From Clostridia bacterium (GTDB taxonomy: Bacteria > Bacillota > Clostridia > Christensenellales > Borkfalkiaceae), in the NCBI GenBank assembly GCA_017471945.1, contig JAFURH010000024.1:1-35367 (forward strand): a stretch of 35,367 nucleotides of DNA, in the 5' to 3' direction. The stretch's first letter is position 1. Each line of letters opens with the position of its first letter. The notes beneath the pieces are model-generated. The model made no database searches and had not been told where the DNA came from. It was given only the letters and a program-made list of their open reading frames with translations. The position numbers and the translations under genes are program-made. Shown here piece by piece: positions 26,194 through 33,628 of the stretch.

Positions 26194-27027
26194 ATGATTA
26201 AATGTATGTATTTGCGATTTCCCCAGTTTCGTCAAAAAGCATTGACGTTAAGCTATGACGACGGCGTGTCGGCGGACAAGAAATTGATAGATATTATGTC
26301 GAAAAACGGGTTGAAAGGCACGTTTAATATCAATTCGGGTAAATTTGCGGAAGAAAGCGGCGGTTTTAGGCTGACCGAAGAAGAGGCGGTTGCGCTTTAT
26401 TCCGAATCGGGAAACGAAGTGGCGATACACGGGGTGCATCATATACCGTTGACCTATATCGATAATACTATGGGTATCAACGAGATTTTCAAAGATAGAC
26501 AAAATTTGGAAAGGCTGTTCCAAAAACCCGTACAGGGTATGGCGTATGCCAACGGCGTGTATAGCGACGAGGTGGTGGATATGCTGAAAAAATGCGGCGT
26601 GCTTTACGCCCGTACGACGAAGTCTACCGAAGCGTTTGAAATTCCTGACGATTGGCTGCGGCTGCCTACGACTTGCCATCATAAAAATCCGCGATTAATG
26701 GAGCTTGCGGATGCGTTTTTAGCTGACCCTGCGCAGAGAAATTTCTGGGCGGATAGAGCAAGGTTATTTTATCTTTGGGGTCACAGCTATGAATTTGACT
26801 ACGATAATAATTGGGAAGTGATAGAACACTTCGCAAAACGCGTGGGGAATCGCGACGACGTTTGGTATGCAACGAATATGGAAATCTACGAATACGTGCG
26901 CGCGTATAAACGTTTGCAATTTTCTTCGAACGAGGATTTTATCTATAATCCAAGCAATATAGACGTCTACGTGGATTATTTTGGAAAACAGGTTTGCGTG
27001 AAAGCAGGCGAATTAAAAAGAATTTAA
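26194..27027 (+). CDS. CE4-like polysaccharide deacetylase, cytoplasmic
   Basis: A 277-aa NodB-homology protein. The metal-binding motifs are SYDDG (Asp22-Asp23) and H-x3-H (His79, His83 in HGVHH). The usual R-x-P-x-G third motif is replaced by AYANG. LWGHSYEFD later supplies the conserved late histidine region. There is no signal peptide, unlike peptidoglycan or chitin deacetylases, so it likely removes N- or O-acetyl groups from imported glycans. It follows the GH4 gene by 31 bp and precedes the beta-propeller gene by 21 bp. The RBS is weak (GGAGAAATT). Family assignment is good; the substrate is unknown. Confidence 0.85.
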   Translation: MIKCMYLRFPQFRQKALTLSYDDGVSADKKLIDIMSKNGLKGTFNINSGKFAEESGGFRLTEEEAVALYSESGNEVAIHGVHHIPLTYIDNTMGINEIFKDRQNLERLFQKPVQGMAYANGVYSDEVVDMLKKCGVLYARTTKSTEAFEIPDDWLRLPTTCHHKNPRLMELADAFLADPAQRNFWADRARLFYLWGHSYEFDYDNNWEVIEHFAKRVGNRDDVWYATNMEIYEYVRAYKRLQFSSNEDFIYNPSNIDVYVDYFGKQVCVKAGELKRI

Positions 27028-27048
27028 ACTTTTGAAGGAGTAAAGGTT

Positions 27049-28524
27049 ATGTTGCATTATGGAGCGAAAGAAAGAGAAGTTTGTTGGGATAAAAGCTTTG
27101 TCGATTCCTTTGAAAACGTAGAAATAGAGCAAGGGAAGCCCGTGCGCAGAGAAACGGTTTTTACTTGTGATGCCCCTTGGGAAGGGAATTTTTGTTGCTT
27201 TATGCACGTGATGAAAGTAGACGATAAGGTTAGAATGTATTATAGCGGCTACGAGTACGGCGAAGATTTTCCGAGTTTCTTTTGCGTTGCGGAAAGCAAG
27301 GACGGAAGACGTTTTGAGAGGTTAAAACTGCATAAATACGCGCATAAGGTTTATGAAGCAAAACCGTCCAGCTTTCAAACGAATAACATTTTTTTTCACA
27401 AATTGCCTGAATATCACGATAATTTTTCCGTGTTTTACGACGAAAACCCCAACTGCCCTGCGGACGAAAAATTCAAAGCGTTGGGTTTATATGAAGAGAA
27501 AATCGACGGGGTTAGACAACCGCCGAGATTGCATTGGTCGAAAAGCAGTAATGGTATCGATTTTGAAGATATGGGCTATATCGATATCGTTGGTATTTTC
27601 GACACCTATAACGTGGTGATTTGGGATAAAGAAACGGAGCAATATTTCTTATACACAAGGCATTATCATCACCCCGACGGGACGGAATGTCATTGGAAAC
27701 GGACGAGTATGATTTCGGATATAAGGGAAATTCGCGTTTCCGTGTCTAAGGATTTCCGTAATTGGACGCAGCTTGGACCTATTCAATTCCCCGAAGGCAC
27801 GGAAGATATCAATTTGTACACCAATCAAGTGCAGAAATATTACCGCGCGAAAAACGTATTTCTCGGTATGCCCGTAAGATACGTCGATAGAGCGAAAGAT
27901 ATTCATAATTTTAAACATTTGACGCTCGGATGGGACGATACGAGAGAAAAGCTTTTGGAAAATGGCGGTAGATTAGGTACGGCGCTGACCGATTGCGTTT
28001 TGATGACCAGTCGCGACGGCTTCCATTTTGAACGCAGCGAAGAGCCGTTTTTCGAAAATACTTTGCAAAACGAACATAACTGGATGTACGGCGACGGGTA
28101 CGCGCATTATGGTATGATTGAAACCCCTTCGGACGTCATGGGCGAGCCGAATGAAATCTCGCTGTATATGCGAGAAAATTGTATGGTAAAAGCGACGGAC
28201 GTAGTGCGCTATACCATTCGTTTAGACGGATTTTACTGTTTTAAGGCAGGAAAGCAGGGCGGAACGGTGCTTACAAAGCCGTTTACCTTTGACGGAAACG
28301 GATTGCAAATCAATTTTTCCACAAGTATTTTCGGGCATCTTAGAATAAAATTTTGCGACGAAAACGGACGGGAACTCGAGGGATATGATAGCAACGTCGT
28401 GTTCGGCAATAGTGTGGATAGAAAGGTGGATTTTGAAAAGCCTTTGAGCACATTGAACGGAAAGAAAGTGCGGTTAAAAATAGAAATGAAAGAAGCGAAG
28501 CTGTATTCGTTTATGTTTGAATAA
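27049..28524 (+). CDS. Beta-propeller glycosidase-like protein (GH32/43/130-like fold)
   Basis: A 491-aa cytoplasmic protein with a five-bladed-propeller look. Blades are suggested by VRMYYSGYEYG, CVAESKDGRRFERL, WSKSSNGIDFEDMG, YFLYTRHYH, VSVSKDFRNWTQLG and MTSRDGFHFERSEEP. A beta-sandwich-like C-terminal domain occupies about residues 385-491. Such repeats occur in GH32, GH43, GH130 and related orphan families. I cannot assign one, and no catalytic triad is certain by eye. The start ATG 27049 follows GAAGGAG. It sits between the deacetylase and the esterase-like gene, so a role in trimming imported oligosaccharides is likely but inferred. Confidence 0.7.
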   Translation: MLHYGAKEREVCWDKSFVDSFENVEIEQGKPVRRETVFTCDAPWEGNFCCFMHVMKVDDKVRMYYSGYEYGEDFPSFFCVAESKDGRRFERLKLHKYAHKVYEAKPSSFQTNNIFFHKLPEYHDNFSVFYDENPNCPADEKFKALGLYEEKIDGVRQPPRLHWSKSSNGIDFEDMGYIDIVGIFDTYNVVIWDKETEQYFLYTRHYHHPDGTECHWKRTSMISDIREIRVSVSKDFRNWTQLGPIQFPEGTEDINLYTNQVQKYYRAKNVFLGMPVRYVDRAKDIHNFKHLTLGWDDTREKLLENGGRLGTALTDCVLMTSRDGFHFERSEEPFFENTLQNEHNWMYGDGYAHYGMIETPSDVMGEPNEISLYMRENCMVKATDVVRYTIRLDGFYCFKAGKQGGTVLTKPFTFDGNGLQINFSTSIFGHLRIKFCDENGRELEGYDSNVVFGNSVDRKVDFEKPLSTLNGKKVRLKIEMKEAKLYSFMFE

Positions 28525-28554
28525 GCCTTTGTTGGTGTGAGAGGATGTAGAATT

Positions 28555-29592
28555 ATGAACTGGACGGAATATCAAGAACCGAACAATGAAACGTATGAAA
28601 CAGGGAAAGAATATCGTCAAAGACTGATGAATGATTTTCAATCTTTTGTCGAGAACTATCAAAAACAGGCGGACACTCGGCGTTTGCAAATGCAAACGCC
28701 GAAAGAATTTGCTCAAAACAGGGAAAAACACAGAGCGGATTTTGTTCGTATGCTCGGCTTTCCTTTGACGGAAAATTTACCCTACGGTGAACGCGTAGAA
28801 ATTGTAGATTGCTTTGAAGACGAAACGTATATCTGGCAGAGAATGCGGATAGAGATTTTTCCGAACTTTTATGCGTACGGCATTTTAACGAAGCATAAGG
28901 ACGGGGCGAAACGTCCGTTCGTTATGGCTATGCATGGCGGAGAAGGAACGCCCGAACTTATTAACGGGTTCGTAGATAATTCAAGCAATTATAATCATAT
29001 GGTTAGAAGAATTTTAAGCGGAGGCGTAAACGTATTCGCTATGCAAACCTTTTTATGGCGTGTGGAATCCTTCGGTGTAGATTTTAATAGAAAAGATATG
29101 GATTCTCTTTTGCGCGGTCTCGGTGGCTCGATGACGGCGTTGGAAGTTTGTATGATTCAAAGATGCTTGGATTATTTTGAAAAACAAGCGTTTGTCGATA
29201 ACGAGCGAATGGGGATTGTCGGACTTTCCTACGGCGGTATGTTTTCTATGGTTACAGCGGCGGTGGATACGAGATTAAAGTGTGTTTATTCTTGCAGTTG
29301 GTTTAACGATAGAAGCAAATACGCTTGGTCGGATTGGGTATATCCGTCTATGTTCTCGCTGTTTAAGGATGCGGAAATAGGAGGATTGATCGCGCCGAGA
29401 CCGTTGTTTGTAGGGATAGGGAAACAGGATGCTTTGTTTGATTACCGTTGTGCGATTGAAGAGGCGGATAGATTAAAGGCTTTTTATAGCGAAACAGAAG
29501 ATAGCGAAAAATATCAATTCCATATTTTCGAGGGTACGCACGAATTTGATAAAAACGAAGACGGTTTAGCGTTTTTCTTTAAATATCTATAA
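28555..29592 (+). CDS. Alpha/beta hydrolase, acetylxylan-esterase-like
   Basis: A 345-aa alpha/beta hydrolase without a signal peptide. The nucleophile elbow is GLSYGG with Ser225; the acid is likely the Asp in KQDALFDYR and the histidine lies in GTHEFD near the C-terminus. The layout (helical N-terminus with PKEFAQNREKHR, then MAMHGGEG) resembles the acetylxylan esterase / abhydrolase_7 group. The start is ATG 28555 after GAGAGGATG; an upstream in-frame ATG adds six residues without better support. With the deacetylase two genes earlier, the block holds two de-acylating enzymes, suggesting heavily acetylated substrate. Confidence 0.83.
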   Translation: MNWTEYQEPNNETYETGKEYRQRLMNDFQSFVENYQKQADTRRLQMQTPKEFAQNREKHRADFVRMLGFPLTENLPYGERVEIVDCFEDETYIWQRMRIEIFPNFYAYGILTKHKDGAKRPFVMAMHGGEGTPELINGFVDNSSNYNHMVRRILSGGVNVFAMQTFLWRVESFGVDFNRKDMDSLLRGLGGSMTALEVCMIQRCLDYFEKQAFVDNERMGIVGLSYGGMFSMVTAAVDTRLKCVYSCSWFNDRSKYAWSDWVYPSMFSLFKDAEIGGLIAPRPLFVGIGKQDALFDYRCAIEEADRLKAFYSETEDSEKYQFHIFEGTHEFDKNEDGLAFFFKYL

Positions 29593-29613
29593 AGAAAAAA
29601 GGGAGTAAGAGTT

Positions 29614-30831
29614 ATGAGTAAAGAACAAATTGCAGAGAATAAATTCGGGCTTTTTATCCATTGGGGCTTGTATTCTATGTTGGGTTTGCACGAACAGGCG
29701 CAAGCTCGGTATAATATAGACCGAAAGGAATACGAAGAGCTGGCAACGAAGTTTAACCCCGTTGCCTATGCCCCTGAAGAATGGGTGTTGCTTGCTAAAA
29801 AGGCAGGAATGAAGTATATTTGTTTTACGACGAAACACCACGACGGGTTTTGTTTGTGGGATACGAAGTATACCGATTATAATATTATGAACACCCCTTA
29901 CGGAAAAGACGTATTAAAAATGCTGGCAGAGGCGTGTAAAAAGCACGGAATATTGCTGTCTTTATATTATTCTAATCCTGATTGGCATCATCCTGATGCG
30001 TATAATGAAAAATCAATGAAACAATGGATTGCTCACAAAAAGGAAAATAACGATTTAGAAATATACCGTACTTATATTAAAAATCAAATTACCGAACTTT
30101 TAAGTAATTACGGGGAAATTTATACGTTATTTTGGGATATTCCGCCTGAAATGGAAGATAAGTCTATCAATGCTTTGGTACGGCAATTACAGCCGAATAT
30201 TCTCATTAACGATAGAGGGTTCGACAAGGGGGATTTCTCTACGCCCGAAAGAGAATTTGACGGCTTATCGGATGCAGTACGCTTTACGAGAATGACGGAA
30301 GCGTGCAATTCCGTAGGGAAGATTAGTTGGGGGTATAGAGAACGAGAAGACTTTTATTCCCTTAGGCATTTAACGTATTCCATTGACAAGATTATGGCAA
30401 TGGGCGGAAGCTATTTGTTAAATATCGGACCTAAGGCAGACGGTGCGATAGACGAATTATCTCGCGAAAAGATAGAAAAAATAGGCGATTGGTATCAACG
30501 AATGAAGGGGTGTTTAGAAGGGCATACCCAAGATTTTTTTGAGTATGAAATCGTGCAAACGAAATTTTTAGCGACCCAAAAGAATGGAAAAAGTTATTTC
30601 CATTTTTGCTTGGGGCTTGACGCAAACGGGTTGATTTTTTTGAAATATCCGTCTATACCCAAGCAGGTAGTTTTGTTGAATACAAATGAAAAACTGAAAT
30701 TTGAAATCATTCAATACCCGTGCTTTAAAAGAGAAATAGACGGCTTTGTGTTGTGCGACGCTCTACATATCGTAGATATACCCGTTGACAAATTAGAAAC
30801 AGAGCCGATTGTTTTAGAAATCGAATGGTAA
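29614..30831 (+). CDS. GH29 alpha-L-fucosidase, cytoplasmic
   Basis: A 405-aa retaining fucosidase of family 29. Conserved parts are KFGLFIHWGLYS at the N-terminus, AKKAGMKYICFTTKHHDGF (HHDGF is a family hallmark), SLYYSNPDWHHPD, the nucleophile Asp175 in LFWD, NDRGFDKGDF, and YLLNIGPKADG. There is no signal peptide, so it acts on imported fucosylated oligosaccharides. The start follows GGGAG. It lies 21 bp after the esterase-like gene. The carboxylate pattern before the nucleophile fits GH29; subfamily and linkage preference cannot be read from here. Together with the nanA operon it points to host-type glycans, although plant xyloglucan also carries fucose. Confidence 0.93.
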   Translation: MSKEQIAENKFGLFIHWGLYSMLGLHEQAQARYNIDRKEYEELATKFNPVAYAPEEWVLLAKKAGMKYICFTTKHHDGFCLWDTKYTDYNIMNTPYGKDVLKMLAEACKKHGILLSLYYSNPDWHHPDAYNEKSMKQWIAHKKENNDLEIYRTYIKNQITELLSNYGEIYTLFWDIPPEMEDKSINALVRQLQPNILINDRGFDKGDFSTPEREFDGLSDAVRFTRMTEACNSVGKISWGYREREDFYSLRHLTYSIDKIMAMGGSYLLNIGPKADGAIDELSREKIEKIGDWYQRMKGCLEGHTQDFFEYEIVQTKFLATQKNGKSYFHFCLGLDANGLIFLKYPSIPKQVVLLNTNEKLKFEIIQYPCFKREIDGFVLCDALHIVDIPVDKLETEPIVLEIEW

Positions 30832-30893
30832 TGGGAAATGTAGTAAATGATTTAAAAAAATAAAAATAAATAAAAGATATAGGAGAAATCAAA

Positions 30894-31267
30894 ATGAAAG
30901 ACATTCAATTGGTGCACAAAAAAATCGTTTGGGAGATTCCTATGTTTGTGGATTAAACGGTTGGTATGAAAATAAAGTAGGCGTGGAACGTAATGTGGCT
31001 GGTGGCGGTTGCGCGTTTTGTTCGTTGACAGGTACTTACAAATATGAGCCGGGTAAAGAAATTAAAATGACGGCAGGCGCAATTAACGGGCATATCTTTA
31101 TGGTTGTAGACGACGAGCTTGTTTCGAAACCTATCGAATACAAGGATTACTTGACGAGCGGACACGTGGGATTTTCGCCCTATTGTACTATGTTAAAAAT
31201 AAAAGATATTGAAATTCGTGAAATTTATTGGGAAGAATGCAACGAATATTACGAGCTTGAATTTTAA
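30894..31267 (+). pseudogene. LamG/DUF1080-like single-domain gene with one-base frameshift
   Basis: ATG 30894, after AGGAGAAATC, opens 20 codons that end at TAA. The reading resumes one frame over as LGDSYVCGLNGWYENKVGV and runs to 31267. Adding one A to the A7 tract at 30918-30924 joins them into a protein of about 124 aa. The second half (AGAINGHIFMVVDDELV, GHVGFSPYCTMLKIKDIEI) has the ending typical of family 16-like / 3-keto-disaccharide hydrolase (DUF1080) and laminin-G-like domains. The unit is shorter than full DUF1080 proteins. It may be a genuine pseudogene, a sequencing error, or a slippage-controlled gene at A7. It lies between the fucosidase and the YhcH gene. Confidence 0.6.
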
Positions 31268-31312
31268 TTTTGAAAAATAACAAGCGTAATTTTCGTACTA
31301 TAAGGAGAAAAA

Positions 31313-31771
31313 ATGTGGATAGGTGATTTGAAAACATTAGACGAATGCTCATTGTTATCTAAACGGGATATAGAGCAGGTAAGACGTTTTTTTCAAGAAA
31401 ACGATTTGCAAAAATTAGAGTTCGGTACGTATACGTTAAGTCGAAACAATTTCGTAAACGTTTTTGAATATAGTACGGAAAAGAATAACGGCTTGTATGA
31501 GGCTCATAAAAAATACGTGGATATACATTACGTTATAGCGGGCGAAGAAAAGGTTTTTTATGCGCAAAACTTTTCGAAAATCAAGCAAGACTATGACGAA
31601 AATGACGATGCTTATTTAGGAATGGTAGACGATGAAAAAAGCATTTCTCTATCCTCTGTAAAAATAATTATTTTTGATATAAACGAACCGCATAAAGCGG
31701 GAGTTGTATTAAATGGTTCTTCACTCGTCAAGAAAGCAGTTTTTAAAATGGAGCGTGATAGAAATGCTTGA
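31313..31771 (+). CDS. YhcH/YjgK/YiaL family protein (sialic acid anomerase-like)
   Basis: A 152-aa cupin-fold protein of the YhcH/YjgK/YiaL family. Motifs: YEAHKKYVDIHYVIAGEE (the family's E-x-H-x5-DIH and G-E-E), then FDINEPHKAG near the end. The E. coli homologue YhcH/NanQ speeds anomer conversion of N-acetylneuraminate. Other members act with sugar-acid or beta-galactosidase systems, so the exact substrate is open. The RBS AAGGAG is well placed. The amidohydrolase gene overlaps its 3' end by 8 bases, so the two are translationally coupled. It supports the sialic-acid theme although it is 24 kb from nanA. Confidence 0.88.
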   Translation: MWIGDLKTLDECSLLSKRDIEQVRRFFQENDLQKLEFGTYTLSRNNFVNVFEYSTEKNNGLYEAHKKYVDIHYVIAGEEKVFYAQNFSKIKQDYDENDDAYLGMVDDEKSISLSSVKIIIFDINEPHKAGVVLNGSSLVKKAVFKMERDRNA

Positions 31772-32510
31772 TATGGAAATAATTGATATACATTGCCATT
31801 TTGATCACGGCGCAGTAGGCGAGTCGGCGAAAAGAAACGAATTACATAAAGCTGATTTAGCGTTTTTGAAAAAGGAGCGCGAAAGACTCGGCATTAAGAA
31901 AACCTTTATGTCTAGTTTTTCTTCCGTATGTTCAACGGAAAGGATTTATGAAGAAAACGAGTATCTTTTTGAGAAAATGCAAAAAGCAACTTGGTTGTAT
32001 CAGTGGGTAGTGTTAGACCCTCGTGAAAAAAGACTATTTTCGCAAGTGGAGAGTTTGCTGAAAAAGGATAAGATTGTCGGGATAAAAATTCATCCTGAGT
32101 TGCATAAATACGAAATTTTAGACTACGCGGATGAAATTTTTGCGTTTGCGAATGAGCATAAAACGACGGTTTTGATGCATCCGCCCGCGACTATTGTAAA
32201 GACAGCGGCGGTGGCGGATAAATATCCCGACATGAATCTAATTATCGCGCATCTCGGCGTTATGGAGCATATCGACGCAATCGCAAACGCGAAGCACGGC
32301 AACGTGTACACGGATACTTCGGGGCAGGCAAGCTATAAAAACAATATTCTCGAATACGCCGTTGAAAAAGTAGGTTCTGAAAAAATTTTCTTTGGCACGG
32401 ATACCTATTCCTGCGCATTTCAGGTAGGTCGGATTCTCCTTGCGGGTATTTCTAAAAAGGATAAAGAAAATATATTGCGGAACAATGCGATTAAGTTTTT
32501 TATAAAGTGA
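31764..32510 (+). CDS. Metal-dependent hydrolase, amidohydrolase-2-like
   Basis: A protein of about 248 aa with a TIM-barrel amidohydrolase pattern: the metal-binding HxH in DIHCHFDHG near the N-terminus, KIHPELHKY, VLMHPPA, IIAHLGVMEH, and a late GTDTYSC with the conserved Asp. It is short, like the amidohydrolase_2/TatD side of the superfamily. The start is ATG 31764 (RBS GGAG at about 31750), overlapping the YhcH gene; a longer in-frame reading begins inside that gene. It could cleave an amide or lactone of a sugar acid, or act as a sugar deacetylase replacing NagA, which is absent from the window; both are guesses. Confidence 0.8.
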   Translation: MLDMEIIDIHCHFDHGAVGESAKRNELHKADLAFLKKERERLGIKKTFMSSFSSVCSTERIYEENEYLFEKMQKATWLYQWVVLDPREKRLFSQVESLLKKDKIVGIKIHPELHKYEILDYADEIFAFANEHKTTVLMHPPATIVKTAAVADKYPDMNLIIAHLGVMEHIDAIANAKHGNVYTDTSGQASYKNNILEYAVEKVGSEKIFFGTDTYSCAFQVGRILLAGISKKDKENILRNNAIKFFIK

Positions 32511-32649
32511 CCCCAAACGTTTAGACAAAAAATAGGTAATTTTAAAATGGGTTCTGTATTATACGGAACTCATTCCTTTCACTTTAATAAAAGGGCTTTC
32601 TTCAAATTGAAAGCAAAATTGAAATCAAGATCAAAAAGAGTACACAATT

Positions 32650-33020
32650 ATGTTGATTACAAAGAAGGAAGCATTAAAAAATATTGTTTACAAACGCAAC
32701 AATGGCAAGGGATTCCTGCGTTCGCAATGACGGAAAAAGGAAGAATGTTCGTTTGTTTTTATAGTGGCACAAAAACCGAAGATTTGGGGAATTATTGCGC
32801 TTTGATTAGAAGCGACGACGAGGGAAAAACGTGGAGCGAGCCGATAGCGGTGTCGTATTTCGGGGAAAAATCGCGCGCGTACGATCCTTGCGTTTGGATA
32901 GATCCTAAGGGCAGATTGTGGTTTTATTATTCGGTAACGCCTTGTCAAAAAGTGTATGCAGTTGTATGCGAAAATCCTGACGCGAGCGAGCTTACGTGGT
33001 GTGGAGAAAGAAAAATTGCT
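32650..33020 (+). pseudogene. Truncated sialidase-like (Asp-box) gene
   Basis: The region carries the N-terminal part of a propeller protein: QTQQWQGIPAFAMTEKGRMF, YSGTKTEDLGNYCALIRS, Asp box SDDEGKTWSEP, and SRAYDPCVWIDPKGRLWF. It ends at about ENPDASELTWCGERK, where the sequence passes into an aldolase gene in another frame. The 5' end is uncertain: the same frame is open from 32547 without RBS. ATG 32650 in another frame gives MLITKKEALK and joins the propeller frame if the A6 tract at 32676-32681 gains one base. It shares no close similarity by eye with the cytoplasmic sialidase-fold gene at 5028, beyond Asp-box style. Most of the protein (about 250 residues) is missing. Confidence 0.65.
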
Positions 33021-33591
33021 CCCGCTCGCAGAGGCAATGTATGCAGGCGGGGTACGGTTGTTGGAAATTACGTATAGTGCTAACGGAAAGGTTTCCGACG
33101 AGGAAACAGCGGAAAATATTCATATGCTTGCCGAATATTTTAAGGATAAATGTATATCGGCGCGGGTACGGTATTGACGAAAAAACAAGTGGAATTGACG
33201 TATAAAGCGGCGGAAAATTTATCATATCGCCCGATACTTGCGTGGAAATTATCAAGAAGACGAAGGAGCTTGGAATGGTGTCTATGCCTGGCGCATTGAC
33301 ACCAACGGAAATCCAAACAGCGCACAAAGCGGGCGCGGATTTTATTAAACTCTTCCCAATTTCGAATTTGGCTGCGGGGTATGTAAAAGCCATTAAAGCA
33401 CCGTTGTCGCATATTAAACTTTTGGGCGTCGGCGGGTTCGACGAACACAATATGCAAGAATACATAAAAGCGGGTGTGAGCGGTTTGGCGTAAGTTCTAA
33501 TATAATTGACAAAAAAATGCTTGCTGAAAACGATTGGTCAGGCATTACAAAGCTCGCGAAAAAATATATTTCTAGTTTAAATTTTATATAA
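32990..33591 (+). pseudogene. eda: KDPG/KHG aldolase with three frameshifts and lost start
   Basis: The reading is spread over three frames. Segment 1 is RGVEKEKLLPLAEAMYAGG and LLEITYSANGK, segment 2 is MYIGAGTVLTKKQVELTYKA, segment 3 is SPDTCVEIIKKTKELGMV, MPGALTPTEIQTAHKAG and DFIKLFPISNL (Schiff-base Lys in FIKLFP), and segment 4, back in frame 2, is IIDKKMLAENDWSGITKLAKK up to TAA 33589. One extra base in each of three short runs (AAA near 33149, GG near 33213, TT near 33487) would give one continuous aldolase of about 200 aa. The first residues are replaced by the end of the truncated sialidase-like gene. The intact enzyme would split KDPG-type keto-acids to pyruvate and a triose phosphate. 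Confidence 0.82.
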
Positions 33592-33628
33592 TCAGATGAA
33601 AAAATGGTCAAAACAGGAGAATGCTGAA

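Noticed and set aside
26248..26682. A 144-codon minus-strand open frame
   Set aside because: It is fully inside the CE4-like deacetylase on the other strand; the deacetylase motifs are clear and the minus frame has no recognisable protein pattern.
32547..33077. A single 176-aa gene
   Set aside because: The N-terminal 35 residues have no RBS or family pattern, the middle is a propeller fragment and the end is aldolase DNA read in the wrong frame.
32992..33465. A 157-codon minus-strand open frame
   Set aside because: It is antisense to the broken aldolase, whose plus-strand segments match the family in order; the antisense frame is a by-product.
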